NCBI RefSeq assembly: GCF_016863135.1
Contig: NZ_BOOH01000029.1
Location: 1 to 64,000 of the forward strand
Origin: Planobispora longispora
GTDB taxonomy: Bacteria; Actinomycetota; Actinomycetes; Streptosporangiales; Streptosporangiaceae
Reading direction: 5' to 3'
Length of the DNA stretch: 64,000 bases
In this document: positions 25,571 to 33,547 of the stretch, piece by piece
Position numbering within the stretch: the first letter of the stretch is position 1
Layout of the letters: each line of letters starts with the position of its first letter
The notes under the pieces: generated by a model
What the model was told of the DNA's origin: nothing
The model's database searches: none
What the model saw: only the letters and a program-made list of their open reading frames with translations
Made by a program: the position numbers and the translations under genes

Positions 25571-28147
25571 TCACGGGACGAGCGTCAGCGTGTTCGCCGC
25601 CGCCTCGCGCACCGACTCCTCGCGGGCGTGCATCGGGGTGGTCTTCCCGCTCGCCCACAGCGGCGCCTGGTCGGCGTAGTTGCCGTGGAAGGCGTGCCCG
25701 GAGGCGCCGGTCAGGTTGATCCACCGGGACCTGTCGGGATCGGCCAGGTCGACGACCATCCGCATGGACGGCAGCCAGCCCACCGCGTAGTCCTCCTGCA
25801 CGTCCCACCCGGCGGCGTTGACCGCGTCGTCGTTGCCGCTCACCGGGAACGGATCCCGGTTGAACAGCCACTCGATCGGGGCGATGCCCGACGAGCCCAG
25901 CGACTGGTGGGTCAGCTTCAGGGCGTGCAGGTCGCCCCAGCGCCACGCCCGGACGTCCGGGCCGAGGCGCCCGCTCAGTTCGTCGTAGGCCAGGCCCAGG
26001 GCCCGGCGCAGCATGTCGTCCCTGCTCTCCCGGGCACCCGTGGCGACGTCGTCCCAGAAGGGGTCCCCGGGCCGCTCCAGCATCGTGCGGACCACCTCGA
26101 ACCACCGGTCGCCGCCGCCCGGCCGGGCGCCCTCGGGCAGGTCGTCGTTGAAGGTCTCGATCAGCAGGTGGCGCCAGACGGCGTTGAAGTACATCGCCGG
26201 GGCGGAGTCCGCCTCCTGGGAGCCGTCCCACTCGCGCAGCAGCTCGCGGGCGCCCTCGGCGGGCCCGGCCAGGTCCAGGTCCATCAGCCTGGGCACCAGG
26301 AACCGGGCGAAGCCGTTGTGGCTGTCCTGCTGCAGGGCGCTCATCGCGGCGGCGTCCACCTCGCCCTTCTTCAGCGCGGCGTCCAGGCGGTCCAGGATGC
26401 GCTGGGAGCGGTAGCCGTACGCCCAGTCCCCGGTGAGCAGGTGCGGGTAGGAGGCGGGGTCGGCGACCGCGTTGTTGGCGGTCACGACGTAGCCCTCCGG
26501 CGGGTTGTAGAGGCTGGGCAGCTCGTCGAAGGGGACCGTGCCCCGCCAGTCGTGCTCGCCGGTCCATCCGGGCACCGGCCAGGCGCCGTCGCCCCGGGTC
26601 CGGACGGGGATCCGGCCGGGCGCCTGGTAGCCGATGTTGCCCTCGACGTCGGCGTAGACGATGTTCTGCGCGGGCACGTCGAACTTGGCGGCCGCGGCCC
26701 GGAACTCCTCCCAGTTCCGCGCCGTGTTGAGCATGAAGATCGCATCCGCGGTCCGGCCGGGCTCCAGCGCGGTCCACCTGAGCGCGACCGCGTTGGCCGC
26801 GCCGGCCTCCCCGCCCGCGGCCACGGCCGCGCCGGGCAGCGTCTCGCGCACGTTCGTCATGGCGTCGGAGATGATCGGCCCGTGCGCGGTCTCCCGGACC
26901 CGCAGGCGGACCGGCTCGCTCCCGGCCACCTGGATGGTCTCGGTCCGCACGGTGAGCGGCTTCCACTCGCCCGTCAGCAGGTAGGAGTCGTCCTTGACCT
27001 GCTCCAGGTACAGGTCGGCGACGTCGGGGCCGAGGTTGGTGAAGCCCCAGGCGATCGTCCCGTTGTGCCCGATGATCACGCCGGGCACCCCGGAGAAGGT
27101 GAACCCCGTGACGTCGAAGGGGCAGGCGGCGCTCTTCGTGCGGCAGTGCAGCCCCGCCTGATACCAGACCGAGGGCAGGGCGGCCGACAGGTGCGGGTCG
27201 TTGGCCAGCAGCGGCTTGCCGGAGGCCGTGTGCCGGCCGCTCACCACCCAGGAGTTGGAGCCGATGCCGTTGCCGCCCGCGGGGTCGCCCATCAGGCTCG
27301 GCACCGCCCGCAGGGCCCGCGAGGCACGGGTCAGCACGTCGGCGTTGAGGCGCGTGACGCTCTCCCGGGCCGGGCCGTCCTCCTCGCGCGGGTCCGCGTC
27401 CTGGTCGAACTTCCCGCCGGAGACCGCGCCCCGGGTCACGATCGGCTGATTGGCGTCGAACGGGTAGGCGGGCCAGAGCTGCTCCACCCGCTCGCGGGGC
27501 AGCTTCGCCGCCGCGAGCGCCCGGCTGATCTCATCGGACATGTTGGAGCGCAGGTCCCAGGCCATGGCCTTGAGCCAGGCCAGGGAGTCGGCCGGGGTCC
27601 AGGGTTCGGGCCGGTAGTCGGAGTTGGTCAGCTTCAGGACCGCGTACTCCAGGCTCCTGTCCGACGCCCCCTGGTTGTCCTCCATCCAGGCGTTCACGCC
27701 CGCGGCGTAGGCGTCGAGGGCGTGCCGGGTCTCCTCGGCCAGCAGCGGCAGCTCCTGCTCGGCCACCTTCCGCCAGCCCATGGTCCGGATGACCTTGTCC
27801 TCGGTGAGCGTCGAGGAGCCGAACATCTCCGAGAGCCGCCCGGCGGTCACGTGCCGCCGGAAATCCATCTCGAAGAACCGGTCCTGGGCGTGGACGTATC
27901 CCTGGGCGAGGAAGAGATCCTCCGAAGAGTCTGCATAAATGTGGGGAATGCCGTTTTTATCGCGATATACGGTTACTTTTCCGGCTAGGCCATCGACCTT
28001 GAGCTCGCCCGAGAGCTGGGGGAAGGATGCCCGTACGTTCCACACGACCACCCCGCCGAGAGCCAGCCCGAGCACCACGACGACGGTGAGCGCTCGCGCG
28101 AGCCACTTCAGCGATCGGGGCATCCAGGCATACGGCCGGAACCTCAC
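25571..28147 (-). CDS. Penicillin acylase family N-terminal nucleophile hydrolase
   Basis: The 858-residue precursor has an N-terminal membrane or signal helix (ALTVVVVLGLALGGVVVW), an alpha-chain part starting KVDGLAGKVTVYRDKNGIPH, and the self-processing site before Ser297 in GIGSNSWVVSGRH. The beta chain follows, with NNAVADP and HALKLTHQSLG. It should be exported and cut into two chains, the serine becoming the new amino-terminal nucleophile. Relatives hydrolyse penicillins, N-acyl homoserine lactones or other amides; the substrate here is unknown. GTG 28147 has CTAGGAGGT five bases upstream. The gene stands alone. Confidence 0.92.
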   Translation of the reverse strand: MRFRPYAWMPRSLKWLARALTVVVVLGLALGGVVVWNVRASFPQLSGELKVDGLAGKVTVYRDKNGIPHIYADSSEDLFLAQGYVHAQDRFFEMDFRRHVTAGRLSEMFGSSTLTEDKVIRTMGWRKVAEQELPLLAEETRHALDAYAAGVNAWMEDNQGASDRSLEYAVLKLTNSDYRPEPWTPADSLAWLKAMAWDLRSNMSDEISRALAAAKLPRERVEQLWPAYPFDANQPIVTRGAVSGGKFDQDADPREEDGPARESVTRLNADVLTRASRALRAVPSLMGDPAGGNGIGSNSWVVSGRHTASGKPLLANDPHLSAALPSVWYQAGLHCRTKSAACPFDVTGFTFSGVPGVIIGHNGTIAWGFTNLGPDVADLYLEQVKDDSYLLTGEWKPLTVRTETIQVAGSEPVRLRVRETAHGPIISDAMTNVRETLPGAAVAAGGEAGAANAVALRWTALEPGRTADAIFMLNTARNWEEFRAAAAKFDVPAQNIVYADVEGNIGYQAPGRIPVRTRGDGAWPVPGWTGEHDWRGTVPFDELPSLYNPPEGYVVTANNAVADPASYPHLLTGDWAYGYRSQRILDRLDAALKKGEVDAAAMSALQQDSHNGFARFLVPRLMDLDLAGPAEGARELLREWDGSQEADSAPAMYFNAVWRHLLIETFNDDLPEGARPGGGDRWFEVVRTMLERPGDPFWDDVATGARESRDDMLRRALGLAYDELSGRLGPDVRAWRWGDLHALKLTHQSLGSSGIAPIEWLFNRDPFPVSGNDDAVNAAGWDVQEDYAVGWLPSMRMVVDLADPDRSRWINLTGASGHAFHGNYADQAPLWASGKTTPMHAREESVREAAANTLTLVP

Positions 28148-28233
28148 AAAGACCTCCTAGGTGACATGTCCCAGCAAGTCTGTCAGCCCCCCGGAGTGGG
28201 GGCGCCATTCTCGCATCCGCCACAATGCGGCGC

Positions 28234-28710
28234 ATGGAGTTCACCACCGCCGACCTCATCGACGCCCACGGCGACACCCTGGCGAGCTGCGTGACGCAGT
28301 TCCGCTCGTACGGCCTGCGCCCCCGCTTCGCCGGGCCCGTCGCCACCATCCGCTGCCTGGAGGACAACGCCCTGGTCAAGAAGGTGCTGGCGACCCCGGG
28401 AGAGGGCCGGGTCCTGGTCGTGGACGGCGCGGGCTCGCTGCGCACCGCCCTGATGGGCGACATGATCGCGGCCTCCGCCGTCGCCTCGGGCTGGTCCGGC
28501 GTCGTGATCAACGGCGCGGTCCGCGACACGGTCGCCTTCGCCGCCCTCGACCTGGGGATCAAGGCCCTCGGCTCCAACCCCCGCAAGAGCGCCAAGGACG
28601 GCGCCGGCGAGGTCGACGTCCCCGTCACCTTCGGCGAGGTCACCTTCGCCCCGGGCGCCTGGCTCTACAGCGACGAGGACGGCATCGTCGTCAGCCCGCA
28701 CGCCCTCTGA
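28234..28710 (+). CDS. rraA: RraA-family protein
   Basis: The sequence follows the RraA fold: [11 protein letters not shown] at the start, [20 protein letters not shown], the GDMIAASAV metal/ligand loop, [10 protein letters not shown] and [14 protein letters not shown]. RraA proteins inhibit RNase E in Escherichia coli. Close relatives are 4-hydroxy-4-methyl-2-oxoglutarate aldolases, and the GAVRD motif fits either. ATG 28234 is preferred; an ATG nine bases upstream is possible. It is divergent from the acylase. Regulator or aldolase cannot be decided from sequence. Confidence 0.9.
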   Translation: MEFTTADLIDAHGDTLASCVTQFRSYGLRPRFAGPVATIRCLEDNALVKKVLATPGEGRVLVVDGAGSLRTALMGDMIAASAVASGWSGVVINGAVRDTVAFAALDLGIKALGSNPRKSAKDGAGEVDVPVTFGEVTFAPGAWLYSDEDGIVVSPHAL

Positions 28711-28755
28711 GCACGCCCGGGCCCGCCGGGCCGCGCCGTCCGGTGCGCCCTCCGG

Positions 28756-30171
28756 TCAGATGAGATCCGGGGCGAAGACGTCGGCGGCGGTGAGGGTGAG
28801 GATCCCCGGGGTCGCGTTGACGATCGAGTCGCGGGCGCAGACGGCGTAGGCGAGGTCGTCCGGGACGGCGGGCAGTTCGGCCGCCGCGGAGGCGAGCATG
28901 CGGCAGAACCGCGCCGCGTCCACCTTGCGGGCCCACGTGCACTCGCCCACCATGACCGGCGTCTCCGCGCCGTCGCGCCGTCCGACGACCACCGCGTCGA
29001 TCTGGCCCTGGCCGTCGGCGCGCCACCACGGGCCCACCGCGACGACGGAGGGGGCCAGACGCCCGGCCGCCGCCAGGCGCCTGAGGTGCTCCCGGAAGGC
29101 GTCCTCGTACACCGCGCCCATGCGGTCGTCCAGCGCGGAGACGATCTCGCCGACGACGGAGTAGCCGAGACCGCGTTCGATCTCGGCGCGGTGGCGTTCG
29201 AGGACGTCCAAGTAGAAGGAGAGGAAATTGTCGGCGATGCGGTAGATCCTCTTACGGCTGCGCCTGGGGTCCTCGGTGACCGGCACCTGGCGTTCCACCA
29301 GCCGCGTCTGGACGAGCCGGTCCAGGGTGCGGCTCGGCTCCGCGTTGACCGCGTCGGTGATCTCCTGGTGCTTGGTCCTGCCGGAGGCGATCGCGAAGAG
29401 CACCCCGGCGGGCAGGCTCCCGGGGTCGGCCTCGCAGGCGACGATCCGGTCGCCCTCGGCGAGCAGCGGGGAGCCCGGGCGGCAGGCGAGCCGCCGGAGG
29501 TTCTCGATCACCGACGTGTCCTGGTCCCACCAGTCGAGATACTGCGGCGTCCCGCCGACCACCCCGTAGGCCAGCGCGCGTTCGGCGGGCCGGAGATCGG
29601 GCAGCATCGCCGCGACCTCGTGCGGGCGGAAAGGCCGCAGCGGCAGGGCGAGGCCGATCCGTCCGTGGAGCGGCTGCCGGTCGCCCTGGACGGCCTCCAT
29701 CGTCCGCACCGACGACCCGCAGATCAGGATGCGCAGCAGGGTCTTCCCGCGGGACCGGTCGAGGAACGCCCGCAGGGTCCCCGGCAGCGCGGGCGAAAGG
29801 GCGATCAACTCGGGGAACTCGTCGAGGACCAGCAGGAGCGGCTCGTCGCGGGCCGCTCCGGCGAGCCCGTCCAGGAGATCCTCCCAGCGTTCGTACGGCC
29901 GCGCGCGCAGGTCGCGGCCGGGGATCGTGACCGTGGCCGCCACCCGGTTGGAGAGCTCCGCCAGCTCGTCGGCGACCGGGCGGCGCGTCGCCGTGTGGAA
30001 GACGGTGCGCCGTCCCACGGCGAAGTGCTCGACGAGGGTGGTCTTGCCGACGCGGCGGCGGCCCCAGATGAGCGCGGGGTCGGGGAAAGGGCTCTCCCAC
30101 CAGTGTTCCAGCGCCTCCAGCTCCGCCGCGCGACCGACGAAACGCCGTGAGGTCATGGAACGAGCTGACAT
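28756..30171 (-). CDS. AAA ATPase with DUF234-type C-terminus
   Basis: The ATPase domain has Walker A (WGRRRVGKTTLV), Walker B (LLLVLDEFPEL), sensor region LRILICGSSVRTM and a following winged helix (KHQEITDAVNAEPSRTLDRL). The C-terminal part (AVYEDAFREHLRR, DAVVVGRRDG, VGECTWARK) fits DUF234, a PD-(D/E)XK-like nuclease fold found in archaeal-type ATPases. Residues E and K of GECTWARK and D of IDAVVVG could be the nuclease active site. The family is widespread, with unclear role in DNA transactions or toxin-like function. It is monocistronic. A long-range inverted repeat lies just upstream of its ATG. Confidence 0.88.
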   Translation of the reverse strand: MSARSMTSRRFVGRAAELEALEHWWESPFPDPALIWGRRRVGKTTLVEHFAVGRRTVFHTATRRPVADELAELSNRVAATVTIPGRDLRARPYERWEDLLDGLAGAARDEPLLLVLDEFPELIALSPALPGTLRAFLDRSRGKTLLRILICGSSVRTMEAVQGDRQPLHGRIGLALPLRPFRPHEVAAMLPDLRPAERALAYGVVGGTPQYLDWWDQDTSVIENLRRLACRPGSPLLAEGDRIVACEADPGSLPAGVLFAIASGRTKHQEITDAVNAEPSRTLDRLVQTRLVERQVPVTEDPRRSRKRIYRIADNFLSFYLDVLERHRAEIERGLGYSVVGEIVSALDDRMGAVYEDAFREHLRRLAAAGRLAPSVVAVGPWWRADGQGQIDAVVVGRRDGAETPVMVGECTWARKVDAARFCRMLASAAAELPAVPDDLAYAVCARDSIVNATPGILTLTAADVFAPDLI

Positions 30172-30176
30172 GAGAG

Positions 30177-30233
30177 GTAACTTACGTCAGGCGTGAGTTG
30201 CACCAGGTGCAGGTGATGGCGAACGTAAGTTAC
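30177..30233. promoter_or_regulatory. 11-bp perfect inverted repeat upstream of the ATPase gene
   Basis: GTAACTTACGT (30177-30187) and ACGTAAGTTAC (30223-30233) are perfect inverse copies 35 bp apart. A second palindrome, gcacc-a-ggtgc, lies between them at 30200-30210. The set sits immediately before ATG 30171 of the ATPase gene and after the stop of the acetyltransferase gene. It could be a pair of operator half-sites or a hairpin leader. Confidence 0.6.
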
Positions 30234-30241
30234 GTGTCGCG

Positions 30242-30721
30242 TCAGGTGAGGACCGTCTCCCGCACCACCGCGTGCATGACGAAGCCGTTGCGCTCGAAGA
30301 AGCGGGACGCCCCCTCGTTGCCCGCGTAGGCGGTCACCCCGGCGTACTGCGCGCCGTGGCCGCGGGCCCACGCCCTGAACTCCTCCACCAGCCGGGCGCC
30401 GATTTTCTGGCCGCGGTAGGGGGGCCGCACGTAGATGCTGCCGAGGGTGGCGACCACGACCGGGCGCATCGGGGTGGGGCCGGACACCGAGCCGGTCAGG
30501 TGGCCGATGATCCGCTCGCCGTCGTCGGCCACCAGCACCAGGCGACCGGGGTCGTCCACGGCCTCGGCGAACTTCGCCGCGCCGTACTCCCGGGGCCAGT
30601 TCACGTTCAGCGCCGGGTCGCGGGCGCCCGCGTCCTCGGCGAACAGCGCCGCACTGCAGGCGACCACGCCGTCGAGATCACGCGCCTGCGCCCGCCGTAC
30701 GACAACACCGTTCTCACTCAT
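30242..30721 (-). CDS. GNAT-family N-acetyltransferase
   Basis: The acetyl-CoA site reads LGSIYVRPPYRGQKIGARLV, with beta strands VVATLGSIYV before it and AGVTAYAGNEGASRFFERNGF after it, the standard GNAT core. ATG 30721 gives MSENGVVVRRA, a normal start; an ATG at 30751 extends it by ten residues without a ribosome site. The acceptor is unknown. It is upstream of the ATPase gene in the same direction. Confidence 0.92.
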   Translation of the reverse strand: MSENGVVVRRAQARDLDGVVACSAALFAEDAGARDPALNVNWPREYGAAKFAEAVDDPGRLVLVADDGERIIGHLTGSVSGPTPMRPVVVATLGSIYVRPPYRGQKIGARLVEEFRAWARGHGAQYAGVTAYAGNEGASRFFERNGFVMHAVVRETVLT

Positions 30722-30751
30722 GATCGCGACGCTATCGGCCGGCACCGACAT

Positions 30752-31579
30752 TTAACCGGCCGGGGGACGGGAACGGCCGATCTCCGAGGGGAGGTCCAGG
30801 GCGAGGACCTGGTCGAGGTGGAGGAACGCCTCGAAGCGGGATCCGGGGGCGAGCGACTCGTCCCGCTCCAGCTCGTCCATCAGGCGCAGGGCGGCCGGGC
30901 TGCCGAGGTCGTCGTCGAGGGCGTCCTCGATCGCGGCGACCCGGTCGGCGGGCATCGGGGCGCTCGGCGCCTCCGACCACGTCGCGACCCGGAAACGCCA
31001 GAGCCGCAGGGTCCCGTCCGCACCGCGCAGGGCGTCCCAGGTGAGCTCCGCGTCCTCGCGGTAGTGGTGTCCCAGCAGCGCCAGCCGTACGGCCAGCGGA
31101 TCGAGACCCGCCTCCGTCACGTCCCGGAGCCGCACGGCGCCCTCCCCGCCCTGCCCCGCGAGGAGCTCCCGGCCCTCGAAGAGCAGCCTCCCGCTCCCGG
31201 TCCACCGGGCGATCCCCGGGAGGCCCGCGTCGAAGACGATCAGCCCGGGAGGCGTCCCCAGCTCGATCACCCCGGGGGCGAACCCGGAGACCAGCGTCGC
31301 CGCCTCATCCACCGGCAGCGAGCGGTCCGGAGGCCGGACGTTCAGCGCCGGCAGGTCGTCCGCGAACGCCTCCCCGTCGGTCGCGTGGCAGGCCAGCACC
31401 CGCACCCGGCGGCGTCCGGCGAGCCGCCCGATCAGGTCGGCCAGCAGGAACGACCGGAGGTCCCCCAGATGAGGCCGGTGCCCGGCGGACGGGCCGAAGG
31501 CGTACAGCCGCAGGGAACGGGCGCCCGCGGGCACGACCGGCTCGACCCGCCGCCGCGCCGCGTCATAGAGCCGCAACAT
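30752..31579 (-). CDS. Cysteinyl-tRNA synthetase-like protein without catalytic motifs
   Basis: The start (LRLYDAARRRVEP, then LYAFGPSAGHRPHLGDLRSF) aligns by eye with the beginning of CysS/MshC. The end (EAGLDPLAVRLALLGHHYRE, then LTWDALRGADGTLRLWR) matches the region after their KMSKS loop. However, the zinc-binding cysteine of YVCGPT is Phe (YAFGPS) and no KMSKS-like loop is present (LLFEGRELLAGQGG). The length is only 275 residues against about 400-470. It is thus a shortened paralog that should not charge tRNA. A similar class of actinobacterial CysS-like proteins is recalled but without known role. An amino-acid ligase function is unlikely. Confidence 0.75.
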   Translation of the reverse strand: MLRLYDAARRRVEPVVPAGARSLRLYAFGPSAGHRPHLGDLRSFLLADLIGRLAGRRRVRVLACHATDGEAFADDLPALNVRPPDRSLPVDEAATLVSGFAPGVIELGTPPGLIVFDAGLPGIARWTGSGRLLFEGRELLAGQGGEGAVRLRDVTEAGLDPLAVRLALLGHHYREDAELTWDALRGADGTLRLWRFRVATWSEAPSAPMPADRVAAIEDALDDDLGSPAALRLMDELERDESLAPGSRFEAFLHLDQVLALDLPSEIGRSRPPAG

Positions 31580-31734
31580 GCCCCGAGCCTAATCGGGCTT
31601 GATCGGGCGCAGGAGCCACGGCGCCGACAAGGCGGTCACGGAAAATTCCCGGGCGGTGTCCATCCGGCCGGATCCCGTCCGTGGTGATGCCGTACGGCGT
31701 CACGCCCGTGCGGCACACGACATGGAGGACCGGC

Positions 31735-32367
31735 ATGGACAAGAACACGATCATGGACTGGCTGACCGCCGAGCGCCTGAGCCTCGCCGACTTCCTCGAC
31801 GAGCTCGAACCGCACGAGTGGGAGGCGGACTCGCTGTGCCCCGGCTGGACGGTCCACGACGTGGCCGCCCACCTGACGCTGTCCACCCGGACCACCCTGC
31901 TGGGTACGATCACGGGCATGATCAGGGCTCGGGGCGACTGGGACCGGATGACCGCCGCCGAAGCACGGCGGCGAGCCGCCCGGTACCGGCCCGCGGAGCT
32001 CATCGAGCAGGTGCGGGCGACGGCGGGCTCGGCCCACCGCGCGCCCGGCGCCGGTCCGCTGGACCCGCTGGTCGACGCGCTGGTGCACGGGCAGGACATC
32101 GCGCGCCCGCTGGGCCGGGTCCGCGAGATGCCCGCACGGCAGGCCGCCGCCGCCCTCGACCACGTCCGCGACAGCCTCTTCTACGGCGCCCGGCGCCGCT
32201 TCAAGGGCATGCGGCTGATCGCGACCGACCTGGACTGGTCCGCCGGCGGAGGACCGGACGAGATCCGCGGCCCGGTGGGCGACCTGCTCCTGCTGGCGAC
32301 CGGCCGCGCCGCCGGGCTCGCCGGGCTGTCCGGACGAGGCGCGGAAAGGATCGCGGCCACCCTGTGA
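31735..32367 (+). CDS. Maleylpyruvate isomerase (MDMPI/DinB)-like, mycothiol-linked protein
   Basis: The 210-residue protein begins MDKNTIMDWLTAERLSLADF and has the hallmark CPGWTVHDVAAHL, with a His/Asp metal site of the DinB-like fold, and a later ALVHGQDIARPLG histidine. ATG 31735 has GGAGG six bases upstream; an in-frame upstream ATG at 31681 has none. Members use mycothiol as cofactor in isomerisation or thiol transfer. Together with mshB at 23.1 kb it shows mycothiol use in this organism. The substrate is not known. Confidence 0.9.
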   Translation: MDKNTIMDWLTAERLSLADFLDELEPHEWEADSLCPGWTVHDVAAHLTLSTRTTLLGTITGMIRARGDWDRMTAAEARRRAARYRPAELIEQVRATAGSAHRAPGAGPLDPLVDALVHGQDIARPLGRVREMPARQAAAALDHVRDSLFYGARRRFKGMRLIATDLDWSAGGGPDEIRGPVGDLLLLATGRAAGLAGLSGRGAERIAATL

Positions 32368-32483
32368 ACGATCGGCCCAAGCGCGTCGCCGCCGGCCGGG
32401 ACGGAGCGGTGGAGGGCTACGGCTGTGGGACATGGTCGTGCTGTGCGGGCGGGTCGTCCAGCCGGCTGTCGGGGCTGGGCTCC

Positions 32484-32506
32484 GGGGGTTCGACTCCCGC
32501 GACGCC
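32484..32506 (+). other. tRNA T-arm-like motif, no complete tRNA
   Basis: The stretch contains GGGGGTTCGACTCCCGC, which matches a T-stem/TTCGANT loop followed by gacgcc. No matching acceptor, D-arm or anticodon arm was found within a normal tRNA length. A complementary gcgtcgc occurs at 32383 but would require a 123-base molecule. It could be a decayed tRNA end or chance. The rest of the 255-bp gap (32368-32622) has an 8-bp hairpin, cgatccgg with ccggatcg, at 32568-32591. Confidence 0.25.
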
Positions 32507-32622
32507 CTGTTGACGTCTCATACCGGCGTATCGATCCTTGACTTGTTGATCCTCTGCCATGACCCGGCGATCCGGCTGAAGCACCGGATCGTCCTTTCGG
32601 GTCAGAAAGGACCAGCACAGTC

Positions 32623-33500
32623 ATGAAGGAGCCGATTGCCGACGCGTGCCCGTTCCGCCACCCGCTCGACCAGGGACCCGACGGGATCAACCGGCCCGGC
32701 CTGTATCTCAACGAGCGTTATCACGAGATCCGGGACAGCGGCACGGGCGTGGTCGAGGTGATGCGGATCGCCGGCGGCACCGCCAAGCTCGTCACCCGCT
32801 ATGACGACGTCGTCATGGTGCTGCGCGACCCGGCCTTCTCGCGCGAGCGGGCCTTGCCCTTCGACGATGTGGCCGGTCTGGACGGCACCCTGCTCGGTCT
32901 GGACGGTCCCGGGCACAGTCGCGTGCGCAGACTGGTCAGTGATCATTTCACCCCCCGGGCGATCGGAGCCCTCCGCGATCGGATCGAGCGGTGCACCGCC
33001 GCGCGGCTGCAGGCGATGCTGTCGAGCGGCTCGTCTGCCGACCTGGTGGCCGACTTCGCCCTGCCCGTCGCCCTGGAAACGATCACGGACCTGCTGGGCC
33101 TGCCCGAGGCCGATCGCACCGACTTCTATCACTGGAGCCGGGCCTTCCTCAGCCACAGCACGCTCTCACCGCAGGAAGCCGAGGCCTCGCTGTTCGCCAT
33201 GTACGACCACCTGAGCCGGCTGCTGCGGCACCGGCGCGAGACGCCCGTCGGCGATCTGCTGTCGCAGATCGCCGCCGATGGCGCCGGCCTCCCCGAACAC
33301 CAGCAGGTCATGCTGCCGATCGCTCTGCTGCTGGGTGGCTGGGAGACGGTGGCCTCCAACATCGCCACCTTCACCCAGGTGCTGCTGAGCCACCCCTACG
33401 GCACCTATGACAGCGCCTGGCCGTACCGGCCGAGACCATCCCCCGCAAGATCGGTCGCGCCGTAGGCGGCCCCACCCGGCTGCCGGTCACCTGGGGCTGA
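32623..33500 (+). pseudogene. Cytochrome P450 remnant with internal deletion
   Basis: The first 265 codons are a good P450: ACPFRHPLDQGPD, HEIRDSGTG, the LDGPGHSRVRRLVSDHF C-helix and the LLLGGWETVASNIATF I-helix. Translation then runs off into unrelated residues and stops at 33465. In another frame, LAVPAETIPRKIG followed by LPVTWG (to TGA 33498-33500) reads like a P450 C-terminal tail. The ExxR motif and the heme-cysteine loop are missing, so about 100-130 residues have been deleted and the frame shifted. The product cannot bind heme. AAAGGA lies 12 bases upstream of ATG 32623. Confidence 0.8.
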
Positions 33501-33547
33501 CCCCCTCCGATCGCCCGGGTGCGCGCCGTACCGGCGCAGCCGTACGG

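Noticed and set aside
32383-32505. Possible tRNA using gcgtcgc and gcgacgc as acceptor stem
   Set aside because: The molecule would be 123 bases without recognisable D and anticodon arms.
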